A stretch of 64,000 bases of DNA, from the NCBI GenBank assembly GCA_039583875.1, contig CM077152.1:18649059-18713058 (forward strand), read 5' to 3'. The position numbers were made by a program, and so were the translations under genes. Each line of letters starts with the position of its first letter. Position 1 is the first letter of the stretch. Origin of the DNA: Platanthera guangdongensis. Lineage: Eukaryota > Streptophyta > Magnoliopsida > Asparagales > Orchidaceae. Below, in pieces: positions 1 to 9,712 of the stretch. The notes below the pieces were generated by a model. It had not been told where the DNA came from. It searched no databases and saw only the letters and a list, made by a program, of their open reading frames with translations.

Positions 1-383
1 GTTGATTTATTTAAAGTCTTTGAATGTTTCATACCAAGTAGGCTTCAGCTTCTATATAATGATGGTCATGATTCTTGCATGTATTTATAAAGGTGGATTC
101 ATATGCTCTTTCTAATGTTGTGCCACGAGTGGTCATGATTCTTTCAAAATATGTTGAGAAATTAATCAATAATCTCAACAACTTGGGGAGTCTATGTGTG
201 GTGAACCTAAAAAATGTCGGGGAAAATGATCGGCCGCCTTTCTTCCATTTTAATAGAGTATGCTTGTTCGTCATAATGATGATCATCTTGAAAAGTCTAT
301 CCTACAATTTGTTTGCAGAGTTTTTGACCTCACTGAGTTATTTGTATGTCTCTGAGGAAGACGACCATGTATATACTTTCTAA
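1..383. other. Unassigned flank, no gene recognised
   Basis: No conserved protein, RNA or repeat family was recognised. A 102-codon open frame on the plus strand (75-383) ends exactly at the TAA target duplication of the neighbouring MITE. It shows no recognisable domain, so I do not call it a gene. Confidence 0.4.
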
Positions 384-690
384 GGCTCCATTTGGGGGGA
401 TTTATTTTCACCGGTCAAGCGGTTACGGCCGCATTGTTGAGTGTGCCACGTGGAATGGACGATGATGTCTGAGCGTAGGTTGCGACTCGTTAAAAGGGTG
501 GTTTAGTCCACACCGCCCAGCGCGCTTCTTGGTCCTGGGTGCATAAGTGGGGTGATAACTCCTCTCCTAACCGTGTGATTTTGGGGAGTGACGCCACAAT
601 GCTTTACACGCACAAACTGGGACTTATTAAGTTTTGATTCATGCGGTCGTAACTGCTTGACCGTGAAAATAAGTCCCCCCAAACGAAGCA
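384..690. mobile_element. Tourist-like (PIF/Harbinger) MITE, 307 bp
   Basis: The ends are long imperfect inverted repeats of roughly 50 bp. The left end begins GGCTCCATTTGGGGGG, and the right end read in reverse complement begins TGCTTCGTTTGGGGGG. Both continue through TTATTTTCAC and a motif close to GGTCAAGC. The element is flanked by the direct repeat TAA at 381-383 and 691-693, the usual 3-bp target of PIF/Harbinger elements. It has no coding capacity. Confidence 0.82.
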
Positions 691-1539
691 TAAGTGTAAT
701 TGGTTCTATTAAAGATGTGTTGAACCATGCTTCCTCTTATTCTTGTTTAAGATGCATCAAAACTGCTTCCCCGATGAATTTAAAGACTTAGGCTATGTGG
801 CTCTTTATGGAGCGGTTGCACTTGTAGAATGCAACCGTTTATTTTGAATACAAGTCTTTGTTATGAAACATGATTAATAATATCAAACAAGTAGAAAATT
901 AGATAAATTTATGTGGTTCATTCAAGATGGGCTAACGCCCACGAGCAGCAACATTCAGTTTTTTACTAGATCAAGAGCAAGAACATTACAGAGAAGTGGG
1001 TGAATTTCAGATTTCAGAAAATCCAAATCTTCTAGAACAACAAGAAATTTATCTAACACTCCATACATTTACAAAATACCTCTGATAGCTACCAAGTAAA
1101 AACTTCGAGATCAGCACTAACATCCTCTTTGAATTAGAATTCGAGACATATAATTAATAACAGTCTCCTTATACACTTTTTGTGGGTAGGGTGATTTAGG
1201 ATCATTCGTAATTTCCGACATATTGTTGACTGAGAATTATGTCTGTGAATTTGACCACTCGATTAAACTGCTGTAAGTAGTCGTTTCGAGCTCCAAGGTT
1301 GTAGGAGATAAGAATGGAAATGATTCGCCATTTGATGAGGTATATAGTGATTGGAGAATGAACCAGCAGCCTGCATTAATAAGAAAAAACCGACGGCCTG
1401 CATTAAATTAAGTTAATGACATAATTTGGGAACCATGTATCACTGTTTATCTTCCTAATTAATATGCATTGATGTAAAAACCGTTTCTTATTCTTGGTTG
1501 TCTGTGCCTATAATGACAATGCTCTGTTTCAACTTTGAT
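691..1539. other. No gene recognised
   Basis: AT-rich intergenic sequence up to the assembly gap. I see no conserved open frame, LTR or inverted repeat that I can support. Confidence 0.4.
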
Positions 1540-2039
1540 NNNNNNNNNNNNNNNNNNNNNNNNNNNNNNNNNNNNNNNNNNNNNNNNNNNNNNNNNNNNN
1601 NNNNNNNNNNNNNNNNNNNNNNNNNNNNNNNNNNNNNNNNNNNNNNNNNNNNNNNNNNNNNNNNNNNNNNNNNNNNNNNNNNNNNNNNNNNNNNNNNNNN
1701 NNNNNNNNNNNNNNNNNNNNNNNNNNNNNNNNNNNNNNNNNNNNNNNNNNNNNNNNNNNNNNNNNNNNNNNNNNNNNNNNNNNNNNNNNNNNNNNNNNNN
1801 NNNNNNNNNNNNNNNNNNNNNNNNNNNNNNNNNNNNNNNNNNNNNNNNNNNNNNNNNNNNNNNNNNNNNNNNNNNNNNNNNNNNNNNNNNNNNNNNNNNN
1901 NNNNNNNNNNNNNNNNNNNNNNNNNNNNNNNNNNNNNNNNNNNNNNNNNNNNNNNNNNNNNNNNNNNNNNNNNNNNNNNNNNNNNNNNNNNNNNNNNNNN
2001 NNNNNNNNNNNNNNNNNNNNNNNNNNNNNNNNNNNNNNN
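1540..2039. other. Assembly gap (500 N)
   Basis: Exactly 500 consecutive N characters, a typical placeholder of unknown true length. Open frames running through it are artefacts. Confidence 0.99.
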
Positions 2040-2041
2040 GA

Positions 2042-2060
2042 GCACGGGCGTAGCCCGTGC
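2042..2060. repeat. GC-rich 8-bp stem hairpin, possible Helitron 3' end
   Basis: GCACGGGC (2042-2049) pairs perfectly with GCCCGTGC (2053-2060) around a 3-nt loop. Such hairpins lie just inside plant Helitron 3' ends, but the CTRR terminus expected within about 10 nt is absent. Assignment to Helitron is therefore weak. Confidence 0.3.
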
Positions 2061-2332
2061 GAAGATGCTCGTGACTATATGAGCATATTTATATCTCCCC
2101 GGCAAATTTTAAGAAAAACACCACTGAATATTATTATTTTTATTATAAAATTTTGAATTATATTAGATAAATTTTTACGCAGAGAAGAGATAAAATTAAT
2201 TTGTTCTAGCTTATCGTACAGAAAGATGAGGAGAATTGGAATAAGAATATTCGGTGCAGGCATCAAGGAATGATGGGCAGGGCTGGTTAGTGGTTACCAC
2301 ATCTCCTCCGTTTTCACAGAGGTTGTGTATAG

Positions 2333-2334
<2 letters not shown>

Positions 2335-2385
<51 letters not shown>
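2335..2385. repeat. (TA)n microsatellite
   Basis: About 50 bp of nearly pure TA dinucleotides with one phase interruption. Confidence 0.95.
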
Positions 2386-2531
2386 CTTTATACTATAAGG
2401 AAACCCCTAAACAACTCATGGTGTAACTTTTAAATCCCACAATACCCTCATAAATCAGCTTTTATAAGTTAATTGAGGGGTATTTGGGTCATTTCACCGG
2501 ATAAAGCGTTATTTTTATTATAAACCTTCGA

Positions 2532-3147
2532 TTGTGCACTATTCACCTACCACAACATCGCGATATCCTTCCGATCTCATTTCCTTGCTCCCCCTGCTCT
2601 CCCGATACCCTAACCCCACACCGATTTCTTCTTCGCAGGAACGCCGCATCCTCACTCTCAATATTCATCACAGGCCGTCGCCGACTTCATCGCGCTCTCA
2701 CGCGGACTCCTTCCCGATCTCATTTCCTCGCTCCCTGCTCTCCCCGATACCCTAACCCAACACCGATTTCTTGCTTGGTTCTTCATCGCACATGTAGGCA
2801 GCTCATCGCGAAGATAGGGAAGCTCCTGCGCGTCTCCTCCTTTTTCACGCATTCTGCTCCTCCCTTGGTTCTTCATCCCCAAGTAGGGAAGCTCATCGCC
2901 CAGGTAGGGCACCTCCTTCCCGCTAGAAGTCGTCCTTAAAATCTCTTCCTCCATGTTCGCTAATTCCGGCAAGCTCCTCCTCCTCCAAAATTTTGTCGAG
3001 CCCAACTTCTCCTCAATAGATACTCCTCAAGGTCGTTACTTCAAGAATCCTCCCAGCTTCTACTCCTTCTCAGCGGCTACGTTTCCTCAAGTTGAAGGCA
3101 AAAGTTGCACTCTCTGCCAAGCTCCTCCTCCGATTATTAGTGAGCAG
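2532..3147 (+). other. Pyrimidine-rich exon-like stretch of unknown origin
   Basis: A CT-rich, higher-GC block in AT-rich surroundings that ends at a plausible splice donor (GAGCAG|GTAAAA, cut after 3147). It contains an imperfect direct duplication: about 67 bp at 2567-2634 recur at 2709-2775. Open frames exist on both strands but are low complexity (Ser, Pro, Arg, Leu-rich) with no recognisable domain. It could be a first exon or 5' UTR of an unrecognised transcript, or a captured promoter fragment in a transposon. Confidence 0.3.
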
Positions 3148-5040
3148 GTAAAATAGATTCAGTTTAGTTTCTGATTTCATAGTTTTAGTTCCTGATTATT
3201 GCCATGAGTTTTAGTTCTTGATTATTGCCATGAGTTTCAGGCGCCATGAGTTTAGTTCCTGATTATTGCTGGTCAGCTCCATTGATGTCTCCTTCAGGGA
3301 CTTTGAATTCCTGGTTTTTGCTCCTTTCATTTTGATTTTTAGGTATTATCATGGGAGTTTAATGATAGAAATTAGGTGTGCTTCAGTCATTTTTTTTTTG
3401 CTTCTCAATAGATCACTACGCTTATCATGCTTCTTTTCGCGCTTCTTCGACTTCAGTTTTCACTGGAATTGAGGATAAGCGATGGTTAATCCTACTCTTA
3501 TTTTATTGGAATGACTACTACATGTTTGATGAAATGCATCAATGACGAATCCACTTATCTCCAACTCTTATTTTGTTAGATGTCTATTAACATATTTATA
3601 CTCCTATTATTGAGTTGAATAAAAGTTTTGTTCTCCTATTTATTTGCAGTTTATTATCACTACCGCGGTTTCTTTGCATTATCATTCATTGCCTTATTTA
3701 TGTCTGTAACTATTTATTTATAGTTTAATTAATGATTACCAATTATATGTTTGATAATGTTCAGGCTAACCACATAGTTAGATTTGATGAATGTTTAGGC
3801 TAACCAAATAGTTAGATTTGGTGAATGTTTAGATAATCACATAGTCATTTTTCCAGGGAATCATCTTCCAAGAAATGACAGTTGCAGGAGGCGTCAATAG
3901 AACATGCGAGTAGGCGGGCAGACGGGCCAACATATTTCAAATGCAACTAACCCGAGATCGCTTTTTTGCAGTTGATCTACGGTATAAAATTGTCCTTCAT
4001 ATTAATATTTTTACCTCACTTTTTGTAATCTCTTTTTATATCAGTTTTAAGTGACGTTATAGTTCATGGACTGCATTTTCATCTTGAACAATACACTCTT
4101 TTTTTGTCTTTTATATTTGTTATTTCTGTCATTTGCTGATTGTTTGTTACCAATTTGTTTCAAAATATTTCTTTTAATTTTTAAAAGAAATTTTTCTTTT
4201 TTGCAATCTCTTCTGGAATCAATGTGTGCAAAATGTTTCTACCCCTATGAGTCGTTGGCTTATCATCGGTGATTTCTGTATGATTTCTGTGGTGTGTTGG
4301 AGCTTATATTCTCATTATTATTCGAGAAACCAGTTTGCGACCTAGGGTGGTTTGTCATGGCGGGTGAGCATATCATGTTGCAAGCCCCCCCCCCCCCCCC
4401 CCCCCCCGAGACGTTGAAGTAATTTTAGTATCTTTCTGCCCGCCATTCATTGCATGTTGGAGCATTCATTTATTATCATTGGATGAGATAAGGGAGAGCA
4501 ATTTCATTGTCATTGGGTTGTTGCTTTACCTCCTGCCTACGGATCATTGTTCTCGGCTTCCCTGCGATCAACTTTTGCAAAGGTAAACAAACTTTTCATA
4601 ACATCCATGTGATCTCAACATCTAAATCATAAAATACCTCAACATCTCAGCTATCTGGGAGAGCAATTTCTCCATTTATTCGACAAGCGTGGGCTCTTCA
4701 ATGGCTGAAATCTACATTCAGCTTTTGCATTATTTGTACTAAGTTTTGACTAAGATTTTTCCTTTTGCAAACTAGGGGTCTTCTTAGGAATCCAAAGATG
4801 TTCCTCACGAGATGAGCTCGGATAGATTCCCCTGTTTAGAAAATTTGTGATAAATTTTTTGTGATATCAGTGTATACATTTTAAGCAGAAATATCTGTGC
4901 ATTGCAAATGTTGTTTGTTACAGTATGAATGCACCTTCACATATTAATTAATCAACTATAAATAAAAAACTCAAACACATCATTTAACCATTACATTGAA
5001 GCGGGTTGAAGGTGCTCGCTCATCGAATGATGTAGCCTGC
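3148..5040. other. No gene recognised
   Basis: AT-rich, intron-like sequence after the possible donor at 3147. No exon could be recognised by protein similarity. It contains a 23-C homopolymer, listed separately. Confidence 0.35.
4385..4407 (+). repeat. Poly-C run of 23
   Basis: Twenty-three consecutive C residues. Such runs are prone to length error in assembly. Confidence 0.95.
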
Positions 5041-5044
5041 AGAT

Positions 5045-6118
5045 TGATGTCGCCTGCCGAGTGTAGTCGGATAACTGAATGTAGCCCTCGCCGAATCTAG
5101 CCACCCGCCGCCAAATTTAGTGTCCTCAGCCGAATGTCACCTTCTATATATTATTTTCAATGCATATCGTCCTCTCGCCGAATGTCACCATATTATTATT
5201 TCAATGCGAGCCTCGCCTCGGACCATGTCGCCCCTCATGACCACGTCGCTGCCCCATCCGATGTCGCCGCCCACGACCAATGTTCCCAGAACAATGTCTC
5301 TGCTCCGATCATGTCACCACCACATCCATATTGCCCTCACACCAATGTCGCCCTAACATAATGTCGCCGCCCATATGACCAATCTCCGCCCACGACCAAT
5401 GTCGCCGCCCACTGACAATGTCGCCTCCACGACCAATGTCGCCGCCTATGACCTATGTCCGCCCGCCAACCATGTCGCCGTTCACGCCAATGTCGTCGTC
5501 CAAATCAATGTCTCCCACTCGCCAATGTCGTCACCCTCGCCATGGACCCCGCTCCCCCCCCCCCCCCATCACCAATATTGCCCTCAGGACCATGTCGACG
5601 TACCGATCATGTTGCCCCCATGACCAATGTCGTCAATATCGCCTCTGGCCAATGTCGGCCCCCTCGATCAAAGTTGCCGCCCTCGACCAATGTCGCCTCC
5701 CACGACCAATGTCTCCCCCACAACCAATGTCGTCGCCCACGGGCATGTCGCTCCCGACCAATGTCGTCGTTCACGACCAATGTCACCCCGCGGGACCATG
5801 TCACCGTCCACGAGCAATCTCGCACCCACGCCATGTCGTCGTGCACGACAAATGCCGTCCAACGTGACCATGTCGCCGTCCCCGACCAATCCGCCGCCCT
5901 CGACCAATGTCGCTCCCCCCACGACCAATTTTCCAACCACGTCCAATGTCGTACCCAGACCAATGCCGCCACCCACGACCAATGTTGTCTCCTACGACCA
6001 GTCGCCGCCACTGACCAATGTCGACGCCCTCGACAATGTCGCCGCCCACGACCAATGTCGTCACCCACGACAAATGCCGCACCCATGACAAATGTCGCAC
6101 CCACGACAATGTTTGCCC
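5045..6118. repeat. Degenerate minisatellite, ATGTCGCCGCCCACGACCA-type unit
   Basis: More than 1 kb of head-to-tail diverged units built on a core like GACCAATGTCGCCGCCCAC, with unit lengths mostly between about 12 and 21 bp. The repetition leaves several frames open on both strands and so creates long spurious reading frames. The unit is much better conserved in the centre than at the left edge. Confidence 0.85.
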
Positions 6119-6143
6119 GCACGGAGTCCCCCGTGCACGACTG

Positions 6144-6144
<1 letters not shown>

Positions 6145-6237
<93 letters not shown>
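6145..6237. repeat. (TA)n microsatellite, about 93 bp
   Basis: Uninterrupted TA repeat directly after the minisatellite. It is preceded by a small GC hairpin (GCACGG...CCGTGC, near 6119-6136). Confidence 0.95.
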
Positions 6238-6238
<1 letters not shown>

Positions 6239-6675
6239 TGACAGGCACGGGCCTCCGGCCCGATGACTACGCGGCACAGTACCTGGCCGGCGACGGCGTG
6301 CTTCGCCCGCCCCCGACGGGTCGTGCAGACTGCGCCCGCAACATATACATATGAGTACTCAAAATGATCGTAAAAAAATTAAAATAAATATGAGAGAAAG
6401 AAAAGGGGGCACACATGAATGAAAGAAAAAGAGAGAGAGAGAATCCGGCGGGTGGAAACGGAGTGTTCGAAACGGAGGGGGGAGGTGGCTGCTCCAAACG
6501 GAGCTTTTTGGGGCGTTTCTCAAGGCGGGCGGGTGGAAACAGAGCAAACGTCGCCAGAGGTTCATTTGTTTACCCGCCTTCCGGCGGCGTTTGCCCAAAA
6601 CGGAGCACCGAAACGCCAAAACAAATAGAGCCTGAATGTTGCACCAAAGACAACTTTTCCTTTATAATATAGTAT

Positions 6676-6707
<32 letters not shown>

Positions 6708-7458
6708 TTATATTTCATGTTAAAAATATATTTTTTTTTTCATGACGATAAATTTTTGTCCAAATTAATCAGAGTAAAAATGTCGTATGAAAAGGATCCT
6801 AAAACCTATGATTTCTGACATGGACGGAAGATTAATTCAAATATGTGGGCGTGGAATGTCTCGCGCCACATCTAATTTTGATGGGAGGCGGAACCTATCT
6901 GAGTTTTGAGATGTATAAATTGATATTAAGACGTCATTTTCGTCAGTTGAGATGCTTTTGGGGGTGACATTTGAGATGCCCCACAAGTAACATATCTTAA
7001 ATGCCGTCTTAAGGCTTATAAAATGTTTTATTTATATATTAGAATATCATCGTGATCTGACGATAAATAATTATAATGGATATGTAATGTTTATAGCTTT
7101 GGCCAATGTAAACTGAAGGCTAGCCCTGGCCCACCAAGTGCAAAAGAAGCTGAACGAACGAATGAAGTATGAGCGGCTCATTTTTCTTGAAAAATAATAA
7201 TAATGTTTTAAATAGAATTACATATTAATGCAATTTGGGTACGTAATGATCTCTGCAAGCTGGAATACAGCTGTGCTGAATAAATATGCGACGTGGCGTA
7301 GCGGAAGTGGGCCCGCCATAAGCCGTGTACGGCCGATGGTACAGTGACATCAGCAAGCGCCAACCTCTCTACCATGATGGGCCCGCCAAGCAGGCCGGCA
7401 GTCCCTTTTTGTGTTAAAGCTTTCCAAGCTCAGGCGGCTCTCTTTCAAGTCCACGGCC
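6238..7458. other. No gene recognised
   Basis: A GC-rich stretch up to about 6640 contains repeated GGAAACGGAG and AAACGGAGC-like words. These look like decayed MITE ends, but I could not pair terminal repeats or find a target duplication. The remainder is AT-rich without recognisable features. Confidence 0.35.
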
Positions 7459-7467
7459 AACTAAAAT

Positions 7468-7713
7468 GGGTCTGGGGGTGGTGCAGTGCAGGAAATGCAC
7501 TGCACCGTGCAGTGCGCGTGATCTGACGGGTGCGAGTGCATCTCAGCTCGCGCCGAGATCCGTGCACGCTTTGATCACTCACGCACTGCTTTGAGATATG
7601 TGCGCTGATATGTGCACGCATCTCAACGCACTCGCGTCCATTAGATTGCACTTTACGGTAAAGTGCAGCGAATCTCGTCCGTCCGATTTCATGTACTTTA
7701 CCTCCCCGGATCC
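7468..7713 (+). mobile_element. MULE-type MITE, copy 1 (246 bp)
   Basis: Flanked by a perfect 9-bp direct repeat AACTAAAAT (7459-7467 and 7714-7722), the target-site length of Mutator-like elements. Terminal repeats are short: GGGTCTGGGG at the left and GGATCCGGGG at the right in reverse complement. The interior carries many GTGCAGTGC/GCACTGCAC words. There is no coding capacity. It is an inverted copy of the element at 7810-8054. Confidence 0.82.
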
Positions 7714-7809
7714 AACTAAAATCAATCCGGCACTGCACTCTATGCATTCTATCCTTATCCGTGGAACAAAAAAATAAAATAAAAATAAAATTAATAATAT
7801 TAAAATTAT

Positions 7810-8054
7810 GGGTCCGGGGAGGTAAAGTACAGGAAATCGGAAGTACGAGATCCGCTGCACTTCACCGTAAAGTGCGATCTAATGGATGCGAGTGCGCTGA
7901 GATGCGTGCATATCTCAGCGCACATATCTCAAAGCAGTGCGCAAGAGATCAAAGCATGTACACATCTTTGCGCAAGCTGAGATACACTCGACCCATCAGA
8001 TCTCGCGCACTGCACGGTGCAGTGCATTTCCTGCACTGCACCACCCCCGGACCC
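7810..8054 (-). mobile_element. MULE-type MITE, copy 2, inverted (245 bp)
   Basis: Flanked by its own perfect 9-bp duplication TAAAATTAT (7801-7809 and 8055-8063). Terminal repeat GGGTCCGGGG is present at both ends. The sequence is the reverse complement of copy 1 with scattered mismatches, so the two copies together form an approximately 245-bp imperfect inverted repeat around a 96-bp centre. Confidence 0.82.
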
Positions 8055-8064
8055 TAAAATTATG

Positions 8065-9475
8065 ACCTATAAGAAACAATTAGCGACCCTTTCGTGGGCA
8101 GAGCGCCCGTCGCGCAAATTCTTGGACGCCCCTGTCGGCAGAACGCCCAGCTGATGCACTGCGAACCCCGGACAATGCGGCGGCCATCTTCCGGTTCCCC
8201 AACTCCTCCTAAATATGCCTATATTATTATTTTATTATTATTATTATTGTTATTATTATTATTAGGGAATCCTTACCAAACTTAATATGGCCGAATTGGT
8301 GTGCTGGAAATTAGCAGGACTACAGATTACGTCATTTATGAACATGTATTAATAGTTGGTCCTTCCTTAGTACAAGAAGCGTGATAGCAGCAGGTATGCC
8401 CTACGGGGCAAACCCAATAAATAATTAGGGTTGACGCGGGATGTGTCATTAGTGGGGTCCACAAAATTATTATTAGGCATGATAACCTCATAATCATCAT
8501 TATACACAGATGAATGACCGCTCAGGCGACGACAAAGCCGCCGTCTGGTGAGGGCCACCATCCCATTGCTCTACAAAGCCCGGCGAATCTTTGTACTCGT
8601 AGAATGAAATTAGAATTTGGGCGTGTCGATGGAGAATGCAGCGAGAATCCAATGAGACAAAGAAGATGGAGTAAATGCGTCTGTTCTCAAGCAGCTCCTC
8701 TCCGGCTTCCATTGCGTTGAGGGCTTCCATCTCCTCAAAAAGCCTTCTCGAGCCATAGTAATGCATGCACTTCTCCATCGCACTTCTTTGGCGTGAAAGG
8801 GAGGCGGGTACATATAGTAAGCTTTATGACTATAAATTAATAGAATAATTTCAAGAAAGTTTTTTTTTTCTCATCACGCTTACTAACAGATTCTTTCATC
8901 CAATGGTTGGATCTCAGAAAACATTGTCCAGAAAATGAAAATTATCAATGAATACTCAAATTTGTGTCTAAATCCTTCCTAACAGCCGGAGGTGCCCATG
9001 CTGCGTACCAAGATCCTCTTCATTTATGCTTCATGAATGAAGAGTATTATCTATATTTCATGATCCAGATTAATTGGTGGATAATCCCACTCCACATTTT
9101 TACAAAAAATGACACCATTTTGCAACCATTTTGATTATACTTAGGACTATGTTTTAGAGTAAACATGAGAGCTATTTTATCAAAAATTCTCTGCCGAGTT
9201 CTATCGTTTTGCTATCTACTTTGATGATGCATAACGAGTAACCAACAAGCGAGAAACTGAGAACAATTTTTTTAGTGTAAAACAACAAAAGAGTCTCCCA
9301 AAAAAACATGTAAATGCCTGAACCCAAATCAAAATTTAGCACTATTATTTCACTCGATATAACTCAGTCAGGGGATTCTGAATGCTACAACCGATCAAAT
9401 AAATAAATAAAGAACAAAATTGTTTAAGAACAATTAAAAATCAGATCGCCGATCAACATTGTAGATGACGATTAC
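8065..9475. other. Host gene 3' flank, no second gene recognised
   Basis: Includes an (ATT)n microsatellite at 8221-8264. A 92-codon minus-strand frame with an ATG at 8776-8778 runs to 8500 but has no recognisable domain or upstream signal. The AT-rich part from about 8820 to 9475 may hold the 3' UTR of the minus-strand gene, but no polyadenylation site could be fixed. Confidence 0.35.
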
Positions 9476-9659
9476 GGCTTCGTTTGGCATAGCAGCGGCG
9501 GTCGTAAATACACGGGTTAAACCATCATTCGTTAATGACCACCAAACAAACTTCATCCGTTCGAACATAAAAATAGATGAAGTTCCTTAGGTGTGTGTGT
9601 TAACAAATGACAGTTTAACCCCCATGTTCACGACCATCACCGCCGTGCCAAACGGAGCC
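9476..9659. mobile_element. Tourist-like MITE, 184 bp, in the host stop codon
   Basis: Imperfect terminal inverted repeats: left end GGCTTCGTTTGGCATAGC, right end in reverse complement GGCTCCGTTTGGCACGGC. The 3-bp repeat TAC flanks it at 9473-9475 and 9660-9662. The terminal base at 9659 is the third base of the host gene's stop codon on the minus strand. Confidence 0.82.
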
Positions 9660-9712
9660 TACATCTGATTAGGCTTAGGGATCACCAACTCTTCCATGTC
9701 ACCAGCCACCTC
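9659..9712 (-). CDS. DnaJ13/OWL1-like, last coding exon
   Basis: Eighteen codons including the stop, encoding [17 protein letters not shown] and then TAG. The acceptor is CGCACAG|GAGG. The segment matches the acidic EELxIP C-terminal tail of the family. The last base of TAG (9659) belongs to the MITE at 9476-9659. Confidence 0.9.
   Translation of the reverse strand, partial: EVAGDMEELVIPKPNQM

Noticed and set aside
1488..2105. Open frames crossing the N gap
   Set aside because: They exist only because N codons contain no stops; there is no real coding evidence.
5120..6277. Several long open frames on both strands (up to 260 codons)
   Set aside because: They arise from the tandem minisatellite and TA repeat, encode low-complexity repeats and have no domain.
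7468..8054. Single long-TIR foldback element
   Set aside because: Each arm has its own different perfect 9-bp target duplication, so two insertions explain the structure better.
8500..8778. 92-codon minus-strand ATG frame as a gene
   Set aside because: No recognisable domain, conserved motif or splice context; it remains an open frame only.
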